Assembly (NCBI GenBank): GCA_009602725.1
Contig: WELB01000018.1
Coordinates: 840,862-891,158 of the forward strand
DNA length: 50,297 nucleotides
Source: Spirogloea muscicola
Lineage: Eukaryota > Streptophyta > Zygnematophyceae > Spirogloeales > Spirogloeaceae
Direction: 5' to 3'
The position numbers and the translations under genes are program-made. How positions within the stretch are numbered: the first letter of the stretch is position 1; each line of letters starts with the position of its first letter. The notes beneath the pieces are model-generated. The model searched no databases. It saw nothing but the letters and a program-made list of their open reading frames with translations, and had not been told where the DNA came from. Positions 33,001-45,039 of the stretch are shown piece by piece.

Positions 33001-36000
33001 ATGGAGGTCGTGGCGACGGTGCGGGCCAAGCTGAAGCCGACGCCCAAGGCGCCGGGCATCGACGGCGTGCTCATGATGGTGCGTGCCCTCCGCCAGGGAA
33101 GCTCCGAGGCCTCCGAAGCTCCGGGAGCGTCGCCCAGGCCACTGCCCGTGGCTGGCGGACGACGACGGGCCATGCACAGAGGACGCAGCACTCCACGGCC
33201 GTTTGGCGATGCGGCGCATTCTGCCAATCGGAAGCGCCGTTGCTCGGGCGCTGCACCTTTGGCTGGCTAGGGGATGTGCGGCAGCATCCCGTCCGTCCAT
33301 TGCGGTTCTCTCGTCGCGCTGAGGCGCTCCGCATAGAGAGCGCGTCGCCCGCTCTCGCGACCTCTTGGCGTCCGAGGCGCGCCTAGGCATCAAGCGAAAC
33401 CCTCGCTAAATGGCGTCGGAGCTGCGCGAGAGTGAAGGGAGCGGGCTAAGCACTTGCGCTGAGCGCCCCTCCTCGTGCTCGTTCCGCAGGCTGCCGACCA
33501 ATTCGTGTGGTCGCCGAACAACCCCGCCGCGGCGGTCAAGGTGGAGCTGCACCACCGCGCAATCACAAGTGAGGGCCAGGAGTGGTCGTATCATCCCACT
33601 GAAGGACAGCTAGCGCACTTGATTGAGCCGAGCACCTCGTCTGAGTTCAGATTAGGTGTCAGGTGCTTGATAATGGCCTGTCTGGTCGCGAATTATGATC
33701 GCTCTACAGTGCTCTTGGCGCCACTACACTGGCGTCCTGTGCCTGAGAATGTCACCGGTGCAGAAGCGACATCTTCACCCAGGAAGCTCATTGAATTGCC
33801 TGCCTCTCGTTACATTGCAGCAAATATGTACAGCGCTGAGAAGACTGGCAAGGCCCTCGCCAAGATCTCCACCAAGAGCAAGGTCAGCAACTTACATGCA
33901 TGGGCCTCTTGTTCGTACTTTGATAGGACCATTGGTTGTTCATCAGACATCAGGCCAATAGAGTAGTTGCCAGAGGTTGGACACCGTGGAAAGCCGATCG
34001 AAAGTCCTACTCAAGTACTGCTTGAGGAGATGTGAACCAGAATATCCATATTGTAATGTGCTCGCAATACGCAGAAGGTTTTACTAGTTGGTTGTTAGAA
34101 ACTCCTGATCTTTCAATGAAGACTTCTGACACTGCCTTGCTATGCTCTGCACAGACCGATGGATACATTTTTGAATTTGCAACTTTTGCAGATCGAGACC
34201 AGTTGCGCAGTCTTGTGAGTATGTCTGTTCAACCCTCCAGCAGCAGCTCTGACGTGTTTGATTGGACTAAGTTGTCCTACAAGGAAAAAGATCATACAGT
34301 GACTCCTGCAGGCATACTTAGCAGCATGATTGCTTCCCATGTTGTTAAGTACTGCTGCTGCTTTGCTACTGCATGTCAGCAAGACAAGTCGGCAAGCATG
34401 TGCATATCAGAATTAAACAATGCACAAATATGTTATTGCTCCTGGTGCAGCAAGCTATCTCGCCAAGCACGGAGCAGTTGCGGCCCCTGCAACAGCTACC
34501 AAAGACAAAGCGACTGGGGTACGTCAATCTGCTGTCAACTTGAGCGAGGAGGAAATAAAGCGTCGACATGATCTTCTCATGTCTGACAGGTACAATGGCA
34601 CGAACTTAGTTGCTGGTGCTTTGTTGTCGCTGTTCGTCTTTTTGCTCCTGCTTGGATTTTTTCGCCAAGGTGTGCAAGGTATCAAGCACGTTGGTCGTTG
34701 TTGTCCTGAGTTCTTCTGAGCCATTTGATTCACGTCATATACAGCAAGCTTCGGGAACTACATCGGGAGCTTGTTATGAAGGGTGCACTAACGGAACCTG
34801 AATTTTGGGCGACTCGCAAGGTACATTCCTTTGCTTTTCACAGTAGGCTACCTGAATCATGATGCCTGAATGCTTTTCATATTGGAATCAACTTGTATTC
34901 TGCTGTCTAAGTTCTTCATACCTTTTGGGCTTGTACTGGCTGTAGGCCATGCTGGACGGAGAGGCCAATCAGAAGACCAGGCAGAAGACAGGCTATGCCA
35001 GTGCCATGCTGGCAGACCTGCGCCCGCAGACTGATGGCAGGGTACTCACATTTTCCATCGTATTTCAGTATTACGTACAAACTAGTCTCTTCATGTCCTT
35101 GAAGTGGGCAGCATGTCTGCAGCCTGTCAGTGGTTGTTGGAACTTTTTTTGTGGAGATTGTACGTGGTGATGAAGTGGGACACAAAGAGTGTTGTATCAG
35201 CATCACTTATGGCATGATAAGAAACGTCCCTCCACTTCAAGAATGTGATTGTTGGCATTCCCTTTCCTTTCAGACCAACACAGTGCAATTCAATCTGACT
35301 CCTGAGATCATACACCAGGTATCTGCAACACCCACAACAAAGACTTGATAGGGGGACTGCTCTTGCTAGTCTGTGTCTGTCAATTGGCTCCAACACAAAT
35401 TGGAGTCCCTCTGCATTCACGGCATTTCTTGCAAGTTAGTGGACACCAATGTTGTACTTGATGAGGATCTGAACGGGACATTTGAGATCATATTGTCATT
35501 ACAGATATTTGCAGAGAAGCCAGCTGTACATAAGGCTTTCCTTGAGTGTGTTCCTGCCAAAGTAAGAAAACAGATTACTCTGATTTAGTCAGCAAGCATG
35601 TACTTTAGACAGAGGACAGCTTCATGCTGTGGTGTTCTCTGATAGCAGGCGCTTGCTCTGCATGCCCTCAAGCTGACACTATCACAAGTCTTGCTTGCAT
35701 CCTCTAGATGAGCCAAAAGGAGTTCTGGACGAAGTACTTCAAGGCCGAGTACTTCTTCCGGAAGCGCCACAGTTCTGCAGCCTTGGAGGCTGCAGAGGAT
35801 GACGATGATGTTGCCATGTTTGTCCGAGAGGACCCGCAGCTTGCGGAGGAGGCCCGCCGTAAGGTGATCTAGAAATTTAAGCAGATAGTCAACATGCTCG
35901 CTCAGTCAAACATTGTATCTACTTCTGCTGATAGGGACTACGACGTATTTGCAGTGGCCTGCATTTTTAAGATCGTACTGCTGGAATCAAGCCAGTATGA

Positions 36001-39000
36001 TGTATGCTTATATGAGGCAATAATCCTCATGACTCAGATAAGAAAGGTGGACCCAACATTGGACATGGCTGCTGATGACGCGGACGACTACCTCAGAGCA
36101 GCAGTAAGTAGTCACTGAGACGTTTAGCTTGATGCATCACCTTGCCCACCTGCCAGGCAGCACCTTAGCAAGCGATTGCTTAGGAATAGATAGCAATCAC
36201 ACAACATAGATATACAGACTTCTAAAAGCATGCACCTTTTGGTAATTACATAATTCAGGTCAAAGAAAGAGGGAACCTTCCCATGGCTTTGCCTTTGAAT
36301 ATAGCTAGGTGCTTGTCCTTCAAATCAGTCTGTCCAAGTCAAGTACATTGTAGTTCTTTCCATTACATTGCTGTCAGTGTATGTCATGTATCACAGGTCA
36401 GAGCTTGAAAACATAGCGTGCAATGCACCCTCCTCTAGCATACTAACTTCTTTATGGCTTGGCCCTTAGGGCCATGGTCTACCTGAAGAAGATAGAAGGG
36501 AGAAATCCGGAGGAGCTCGCAGGAGCATCTTCCAGGACCTCAATCGCCACGCTGCTGTTGTGCTTGATGGCCGCCCTCTAGGTTTGTTAAGTCCTGATGG
36601 AGCGTAGAGTCACAAGTGACAGACCACGCCATGTCCAAGAGTAGTGGCCCATTCTGAATCTTATGAAATGGTAAATCTTAACAAGACCAAGTATATGCGT
36701 TCTCAATGACTTCGATATGTGCATCTTGACAAGAGCAAGTATATGCGCAGGTGTGGAGGTCACAGATGCGGAAGCTGCAGCCTTAGCACTGAAGGAGAGC
36801 TTAGGTCAGAGAAGCTTGTACTTTCAATCATCACAGAAGAGGGATATATCAGGAATGAATTGCCAGCTTGATGTCAGCACTCAAAAGCACTGACCATCGG
36901 ATATTCCTGCTTAGTACCATGCACTTCATGGCTGACTGAAAACTTTTGCGTGTATATGGATATCTCGTATCTCGGTTCCATAGATGTCCCTGGCCAAGAA
37001 ATGGTTGCAGCTAATCAAGGACGCCACAATGACATCTTGCTGACAACCTGCTGTAGCACATTTGTCATGTGCAGAGGTTCGACTAAGGGAAAGTGATGCA
37101 CAGGAAGCGGCAGTGGATGACAAGCATCGGAAAGAGAGGGTGGAGGAGATGACAGAGATGGAGGACCTGCAGGGGCCCCAACCCGACTCCACTGTCCCTC
37201 TCCTCATCCAGGTACAGACTGATTGGCTGTCTGCAATTTGACAAGCCTAGTGAAGTCTGCAGGTTCATATGCCTTGAAGCAACTGTAAGACTGACTTCTA
37301 TTGCATCCCTGGCGGATTGTATCGATTCCTCTGAAGCAGTATTGTTTCTCAACTGCAGCAATCCATCAGCTATGTGTTGTGCAGAGTTGCTTCGCTGCCT
37401 TCATTTCAACGTTCTAGATGCCTGATCCAAGGCCCTACTTACATTTGTGCCTGCATGTGAATCCGCAGGATCCACGAAAATATTTTGATGCTCAGGAGGC
37501 TGCTGCTGCCTCACAGGATACTTCAGCATCTGCTGCTCGTCCTGGGTCCATTAGGGGTTCTGCGTCTAGCACAGAAGCTAGTCAGGTGGCTGAGCTTAAT
37601 CTCGAAGAGTATGGTCGTGAACTTGCTCGTCAGATTACGGGCCTGCAGAGTCGGCACTCAGGACGCTTGATCAGCCCTGCTGCAGCCACCAGGGTAAGCA
37701 CTCACTATGCCTTGTGCTCTGTATCTGCAGCACTGCTCAGATAAGCTTGTGCCAAATTTGTCACACCATATTAAAATGATAACGAGTAATTCATAAGTGA
37801 CAATGGGTAATGGAAGACAGGTATTCAATGAACTCAACGGAAAGATTAGAGCTGCCCAACAACGTGAAGGACCGAATGCCGAGGCTGCATTCCTGTCCGG
37901 CCTGCCAGAGAATATCAAGTCTGTTCTCTTTCAGGTATTCTTGGATACAAGATGAATTGCAATGACTAGCTTGGATGCGTTGGTTAGTGGTTTGGGCAGA
38001 TGCCATCTGCTGATTTGTAGCCTTGCTGCCCCCAGTCGGCAGAGACTGTGAAGGAGCTGCTGAAGCACTTCTGGGCTGCCTATCCACTGACGAGCCAGCT
38101 ACTTGCAGACAAGGTGGGATCGCTGAATCAGCACTGTCCATCTGACTTGTTGGCTGTGTCCTACCTTCTACATTGGCCATCTTGTTTATGAGTCCTCTTT
38201 CATTCTTTTGGGATGCTGTAAGAACACAGCATGTAAGCAGGAGATTGATGGCATCACTTTCCAGGTTTCCCTGGCTGGCATGGCCATATTGCGCCCAAAG
38301 TATTGCATAGATGGCAAGTTGGCACCAGGATATTCGGGGCACAGCACCAACCGAGGCAGTCACAGAGAAATCTCGTTGCCTCTGCTTGCGGCTGCAGGTG
38401 GATCGTGTCAAAGGGGCCATGGACAAGATTTACGACGAACTGACAGTAAAATAACTCACTTCTTTGTGTAGCAATGGGTTGGCAAAATGGCCTCGGCTTG
38501 CGAGGTTACAAGTCCTTGTTTCAGAAGACGTGTATACATTGGCTGCAACCTTTTCCTATTGGTCTCCTTTGTGTACCTCCTGTGCAACTTCCTGCATCCT
38601 GCATTGCAATCTAAAATAGCTGCTGCTCTGTGCTCCTTGATGTTTCCCTGTCACCTCTGTGACTTGTGATCATTTTGCCCTGTATTCACCAGGAGCTAAG
38701 CGAAACTACACCCTCAGAGCACCGGCATCAAGTCTCTCACCTCTTTCGGCCTATATTCCAGGTATGGTGCTCTTTGCGTTTATTTTGTCATAGCTTCTGA
38801 AGCACGCCCAGCTGCCTCAGTGTGGATAAGTATTGACTCTGGCAGATGTCTGGTGAAAGTACCAAAGTTGAACTTTTTCATGTCTCTGCTTTGTGAAGCA
38901 TGACTAGCAAAGAAAGTGTCATTAATACACCCAAAGAACTATCTCACTAAAAGGTGAATACGCCAGCATGCCAAGGCTAGAAGGAACACATGCTGTATTC

Positions 39001-39154
39001 ATGCGATGATTGGACTTTGAGTCTGGCGAGGCCTGACACCCTTGCATGCGTGCAGGCTCTAGATGCAGCATTTGAGCACCACAAGGTGGAGGCAGAAAAG
39101 CGGGCTACTAGAAGGCAGGCTTCACATGCCACTACCGATGGCGTCAGAGCATGA
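33001..39154 (+). CDS. TFB1: TFIIH core subunit TFB1 / p62 (GTF2H1)
   Basis: A structural subunit of TFIIH, acting in RNA polymerase II initiation and nucleotide excision repair. The N-terminal PH-like domain is spread over exons 33001-33078, 33490-33568, 33821-33882 and 34155-34214 (KTDGYIFEFATFADRDQL). Then come LSEEEIKRRHDLLMSD, KLRELHRELVMKGALTEPEF (34745-34820), 34946-35041, 35274-35318, 35505-35561, and the BSD signature MSQKEFWTKYFKAEYFFRKR (35708-35863). VDPTLDMAADDADDY (36047-36103) follows, then GHGLPEEDRRE...SIFQDLNRH (36470-36581), 36751-36804, 37075-37211, 37469-37693, 37821-37934, 38037-38113, 38398-38445, 38693-38761 and 39056-39154, ending TGA. About 21 exons; nearly all joins keep frame. 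Borders between 34214 and 34589 are unresolved. Length and order match plant TFB1. Confidence 0.92.
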
Positions 39155-40283
39155 CACACCCTGATCAGCACCCATTGAAGGTGGTGCTGTGGTCGCAATA
39201 TGAAGCTGGTTTTGCATTCATGCTCCACAACCTGTGGGACATGCAGTCGCCCTTCACTTGCGTGATGACCTTGGTCACCTGCTGAATCTTGATACTCCAA
39301 GGATATTGTGGAGGGTAGTGCTCGACCTAGCACTGTGATAGTTGCACTGATAGGCAAGGGTGGTATGTAGCTGCCGCCTGCTTTATCACCAGCTACTTTT
39401 GCTGCACCGAGCATCTCAGGGCAATGCTTTGCGCTGCTTTGTAAGTGCAAAAGTGTTCTATCACAATTGTCACCCGAAGATTGAGTGCAGGGATGTCAGG
39501 CCTGGCCTCACTCCCGTGTACGATGTCCTGCATCCAAGCCTTTGACCCCTTTAGAGAGCATATAGCCCTGTTACCAGAATCTTTGGAAGGCTCGGATTGG
39601 CCTCCCTTTCACTTCGTGCGCACCGCTCGCCTTCTTTCATCTTCGTGCTGTGCGATGAGAGATAGACGCTTCCAGGAGAGGGCGGTAGCTGGGAGAGGCC
39701 AGCCCAGAGAAAAGAATGAACAAAGTTCGAAGGAGCCAGGGGAATAGCTAAAACACACAGGGAATCAAGTAGATACGTTACACTCGGTAACCTCTGCTAA
39801 GCAGCCGCAGGTCGGAGAAACTGGGCTCCTGGTTGCGGGTCGCCTGGCTAGGGCCAGAGGCCGCAGCTAAGGCACGACCGCCGCGGAGATGCAGCGCGCG
39901 AGCCATGGACCTTTGCAGCGAGACGACCAAGCGCATGCGATCAAGAAGAAAGTGCTCGCCCATAGAGAAGAGGGGCTGGCAAAGCCAGCCCAAAAAGAAT
40001 GGACAATGTCCAAAGCCAGAGAAAGAGGCGCCGACAAAGGGACTACACTACGATCCACCTGCGCGAGCGAGCCTGCTGCATGCAAATCCACCGGCTCCCC
40101 TGGCAGCGGCGGGAGATCGGACGGTGATGAGGCGTCGGACGGAGACGACGTGATCGGCCCCGCCAGGCCTCTGCGGCGCCTTGGCCTGCTCCCAGTGCGC
40201 GCGCCGCCGCTGAGCCAGGTCCGGGCCATGCCGTGACGGCCGAGAGGCCCGCTCGGACGGGAAGGCCAGTCTGGAAGACGGAC
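39155..40283. repeat. Intergenic repeats with coding-tail copy D and hairpin module (minus)
   Basis: After the TFB1 3' UTR, 39540-39640 resembles the 11.45/19.3-kb repeat. At 39690-39720 lies a hairpin remnant (aggccagcccagagaaaaga). Copy D spans 39985-39784 on minus: RMRLVVSLQRSMARALHL, then GRALAAASGPSQATRNQEPS and FSDLRLLSRGY, with the stop codon altered (TACCGAG). Upstream of D on the minus strand, 40060-39945 is a hairpin module that runs directly into the coding frame. From 40080 on, the sequence is GC-rich and probably the promoter of the F-box gene. Confidence 0.55.
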
Positions 40284-43162
40284 ATGGAGGCGGCTCCTGA
40301 ACGTAAAGCCGTCGGGCCGGCCGCGATGGCGCTCTCGGAGTTTGACGCCGATGCCTTCGTGCACTGCTGCCGGGGCTTGTCGGCACGGGACGTGGTCAGC
40401 CTCGCGGGCAGCTGCCGGCGCCTGCGCGGCCTCGCCTGCTCCGAGGCGGTCTGGCTGGACCTCTGCAGGTCCCTGGCCCTCTCGGCCGCTTCTCTGCGTC
40501 CGGAGTGCCCGCAAGAGCCACTAGCTCCTGATGCGTAGACGATGAGGCGACGCTGTGCGTGCTGCTAGGCTGCTCCTCGAAGTGCAGACGACGCTCTGAC
40601 GAGGCACTTCCAGGAGGCGATGGCCTGCTGCCACGGAACCGGACTTTCGCGACGCTCGTGCTGCCTTCAAAAGCTGGGCTGTCGCTTGCCAGCAATCACG
40701 ATTCCATGATCCAGACTGCGTTAAGTGGGAACTCAACGACGAGAGGCCACCCAAGCACGCACTCATCCGCGCGGACGGGTCGGTGGCTTTAGCAGAGGTT
40801 CGTGGCTCCTCTTGTATCTGACCTGGATGCATGAAAGCAGCTGTAGGGGAGGCTTGTTATGAAAGACATATACTAATACCTGCCCAGCTGACAGCAGCAG
40901 ACTCCTCATAAGGCAGGTGCATGTTGGTTGATGAAGCTGGTGCATCAGCGAGTGAACATGCATTAGCACTGGGAATAGAGCTAGGACTTGTATCTCTAAT
41001 GACTACGAGATCCGTTACTTCTGGACAATTCTGTAATACATCCAATGAGATGGCACTTCCTGTCACAGAAACCGCTGAAACATGCCAGTGACACAGTCGA
41101 GCTGGTCATTGCAGCGCAAACTGATCAGCACCTGGTGGCCAGACTTCGACGTTGGCACAGCTTGGGTGGAGCACTGCTTTGACGACCATACAGCAAGGGT
41201 GTCTTGATTGCGGTGATGATCAGATGTCTGACAAGTGCTGCATTGATTCCTCTCTGGACAATCTCCTCATTGTTCTGACGAGCTTCTTTGTGACTTGTTT
41301 GTGATTATGGAGAGGGACTGTAGTAGCAAGTTGGTACAAAGCCCTCCCGCATATCTGGTTGGTTGCAGGTCAGTGCCTGCTACCTCTGTGGCTTCTGCCA
41401 GAGCTGGGACCAACGATCTCCTGCTGAGTGCCAGCTATGATCACACCATCCGAGTCTGGAGTACATCAGATGAGGTATATTTCTTGGACTACAAGTCCCT
41501 GCACTTTGTCTTGGGCTCCACTGCTGATTCCTGCTTGCTTCGATTTACAGACCCGTAAAAATTCACCTAGCATTTTGCTAGCTACTTCTCGTTGAACAGT
41601 TCCACTCTATTGTCAGGGAGGAACATCTCAGGGATCTCATGCAGGGTGCAGTGTTGATGCTTTCAGGTTGGTAGCTTGCATGCTTTGCAAGGGCACACGG
41701 GTGGTGTGACTACATTGGCAGACGGGATCCTGGGCTCAGGGGCAGGCCCTCCTGTCATCGCCAGTGGCAGCGAGAACTGCACGGTGAGGCTCTGGAACAT
41801 GAACGGGGGCAGCAAGGGGCGGAGCCAGCTCCTTGGAACGCTTAAAGGCCATCGTACTTGCGTTCGTCATCTTGCCGTGGCGAGTGAGCCCCTGAGTCGT
41901 ACTCTGGCAGCTGGCAGCAAAGCGGATCTGCACGACTCATCCTGAGTTTTGCTTTGGCAGCAAATCACACATTCACTCCTGCCCGCTGCTTCTCTGGAGA
42001 TCCAGAGCTCTATACTTGCCCTCGTTTACTGTCAGCAAAGTGGCAGTAATGGGTAGAGGTCGTATAGTATCCTCCTATTCTTTGATCCTCAGCGTGACAT
42101 GGATGCTCTTGTCAGATATAACCGGTCATTCTTGGTGAGCGCTGCCTTTGAGGATGAGGTGAGCCTTCATCTCCAAATAGCCCTAGTACTTATTCTCGAT
42201 CATTTCCTGCTCCAGTCTTTGGCTCAGATCTTAGGTTTGACGAATCAGTCATCGTAATCAGGTCCTTGTAGCTCGAAGCACGCCTGATGTCGACTTGATG
42301 CTTGAGAAGGTGAGGGTATGGGATGCCTCCTGTTGCGTACCCCTTGGCGCATCGCATTGTCTGGGTTCTGCCCACGTAGGATCACTCACCGTCGCCCCAC
42401 ACTGCGAAGGTTCAACGTGCCACATTGCAACTAGTGCTGCTGTGGTCCTGGTGGACCTGCGCAGTCTAAGCCAGTGCTCTATTGTCCCTATTTACAAGCC
42501 ATGTGTTTCCATTGGGAGCCTGGCAGTATGTGGCACCACCATGGCGACTGGGACGGATGATAAGTAAGTGCGTGCCTATTTGACTGCATCAGTCTTCATT
42601 GGCAGATAGCTTGTGGACTTGGGCGTTATACCACTTCAGAGATGGCAATGTTGGACATGAGGTTCTCTGAAGCTGGTTTATCATTTTGCAATTGGCAGCA
42701 AGCTGGCCTGATACGCACCTTTTTCTCGTCAAGTCGCACCTGCAATGACAAGATTCTTCATTTGAATTTACTCGAGCACGGGCTGTCTGTTCCATGCCAG
42801 GGCTGCTCAACTTTGGGACCTCAGGGCACTAGGCAGCCAGAGCACACCGCTTGCTATCATGACTGGCCATTGGGGTCGTGTGTCCATGCTACACCTGGAT
42901 AAGTACAAGCTCGTGAGTGGTGGGACATCGGAGCAGGCGGCGCGTGTTTTGGGACAGCAACACTGGAAACGAGATTACGCAGCTGTCCTGTGCCCACAGT
43001 TCTGAAGAAGAAGATGCCTGCGCCAGCCTGGCGGCTCTTGCTGTGCAAGGACCAAAAGTTGTCCTCACAACAAGCTATCCAACAGGTGTTATATTTAGGG
43101 ACTACAGCAAATGCTGCACGCCACTGGGCCAGGTCTCTACTGATGAAGGCTGCCATCTCTAG
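40284..43162 (+). CDS. F-box/WD40-repeat protein, probably SCF ubiquitin-ligase substrate receptor, with apparent frameshift
   Basis: F-box proteins bind SKP1 and present substrates to SCF ligases. The F-box is FDADAFVHCCRGLSARDVVS...LAGSCRRLRGLACSEAVWLD (from ATG 40284 or 40326; both in frame). A middle exon (about 40652-40798) encodes AAFKSWAVACQQSRFHDPDC and ends SVALAE. WD blades: TNDLLLSASYDHTIRVWST (41371-41475), HALQGHTGGVTTL...SENCTVRLWNMNGG with LKGHRTCVRHL (41670-41885), VRVWDASCC to MATGTDDK (42310-42563), and AAQLWDLRAL with MTGHWGRVSMLHLDKYKLVS in the last exon (42801-43162). In that exon TTTT at 42947-42950 shifts the frame: SGGTSEQAARV and WDSNTGNEITQL join only if one T is absent. 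Stop 43160-43162. Exons between 40500 and 42300 are only partly resolved. The substrate is unknown. Confidence 0.75.
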
Positions 43163-45039
43163 TAAAGATTTGGGAGACAACCCCTTATTGACCATAATGT
43201 GTGGCCTCTTCGCAATGCAGCCACTTCCAACTTAAAAGGCAGAGCAAGTTGAGAAGCTTCTTGACAGCTCCTCTTTCTTTACTTGCCAATGAAGCATACA
43301 TTGGAGTTTATGCTTGCAGGCCACCAGCCACTTTGTAACAGCCAATTTCGTAACAGGTTCCTGTACACACATGCAGCGGCCCCAGCTAAGCAACCAGCTA
43401 GTCATTACTTCTCTGAATAGCTGCTAAGGCTTGGAAGTTGCAAGTGGCGCCTTCAGCAGCAAGCCGAGATGCGAGGTCGTTGCTGCTTATTACTCATCTT
43501 CATATGATGCTGTGTGCGGTGTGAAAATGTGAAGGCAGCAGTCAGCTGTAGGCCTTCGCTTCGCTGAAGTCACTCTCAAGGAAATTAACGATCACCCAGG
43601 AGCAAGCTGACAAGTATTATGCAATGGGTGACAATACTCGGTCTTTGGCTTGTAGCCAAAGCGCATCTGTCCTAGTAACATCTGAGCCACTTGGCGACGC
43701 TCTTCTTCTAGCGAGCCCTTAACAATGGAGAGTCCTGAGCCAGGAGTTGCTGAGCAATTCTTGTTTCTCTGGTTGGCTTTCACGACTTGATTGTCAAGTC
43801 TGCGGCCAAATGCACTTGCAGGTCTATCTTGTGAAGTCTGCAATGCAGTGCAGCTTCATTCCCATAAGCAGCTACATTCAGTACTCAAGCACACTTGCAC
43901 AGCCAAGCACAGACTAGTCAGCAGCAACACCGGGTGGCTGAGATCGATCAAGGGGCCGTAGGACGCAAGCCGCCTGGCATAAATTGGAGAATGCAGCAGG
44001 AAGAGGGCGGTGGCTGTGGGCAATCAAGTGACGACTTCACATTGGAGCTTGGCTTGACGGTGCGAGCCGAAGGTCTGCCAGCTTTGTCAAGAATCAGAGC
44101 CTTCATCGGCTTCAGGCGCTACGCGGAGACTAGTCCACTGACCTGCGGCTGCTCAACAGAGAAATTTGAGCACCCAGTGGCCAACTGAGTCGCTCTCTGA
44201 TTGAGTCGCTGTGTGCTTTGGCGATTTTCTGGCTCCTATTGAACTTTGTTCCTTCCCTTTTTTCTGGGCTTGGCCAAGCACAGCCATCGCCCTCTACTGG
44301 TAGAACCTGGTAGAGTTACTCCGACTTGATCCATCCTCCCCCTGTTTTACCATAGCATCCTCGGGCCCCTTTGAAGCTGCTCACCGCTCTTAGGCCCCTC
44401 TGAACCTCCTGCTTAGCAGGGGTTACTGAGTGGTTAGTAGCTGCTTTGTTTTTTCTTGTGTGCTTGTCATTTCTGCTGCTTCGCCTTAGGGCTTCGCCTG
44501 GCTTCCCCCCCCCTCTTCTTGTACTCTGTTCATTCTTTTTTGGGCTGGCTGTTCCAGCCCATATTCTCAATGGGCGAGCCCTTCTTCTGAACCTTTGTGA
44601 ATTCTTTGTGGGCTGGCTTTTCGCAGCCCTTGCCCCCATTGGGAGTGCCACTTCTTCTTATTCTGACCTGCTGTTGGCTCACGCGTGGGACTTGCTGCTG
44701 CTAATCTGGGATAACTGAGCTCCCCTCCACTGTAGTCTCGTGCATAGCTGTGTGATTTAAGCAGTCGCAGGTCAGAGAGGCTATGCTCCTCTTTGATATA
44801 GGCGCCTTTCGGCTCTTTTTTTGGGCTGGCCTTCACAGCCACCACCATCAATTGGGCGAGCTTTCATTCTTTTTTGGGCTGGCTTTTCCAGCCCCTATCC
44901 TCAATGGGCAAGCCCTTCTCTCTTTCCCTTCGCCACCTCCAGGCGCTGTGGCACTTGGTCGCAGCCAGATGCGGCTTGGCGACAGGCGCACGCCTCCCTG
45001 ACGTGCTGCCCGGGCCTGCATTGCAGCGTGGCGGCCGTA
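43163..45039. repeat. Intergenic repeat block with coding-tail copies I, E, F, H and hairpin modules
   Basis: Tail copies: 44137-44169 (+) reads TDLRLLNREI and TGA; 44409-44429 (+) LLSRGY and TGA; 44655-44692 (+) SYSDLLL, frameshifted by an extra base; 44795-44751 (-) EHSLSDLRLLK. Hairpin modules: about 44250-44290, 44527-44585 (ttttttgggctggctgttcc), 44600-44650, 44815-44865 and 44868-44925, all plus strand. A minus-strand frame at 43843-43592 (83 codons, with KGSLEEERRQVAQMLLGQMR) resembles coding sequence but matches no family known to me. Confidence 0.55.

Noticed and set aside
42913-42973. 61-nt intron explaining the F-box gene frame change
   Set aside because: It has gt...ag ends but would be very short for these genes and would remove a good WD-repeat end; kept only as an alternative.
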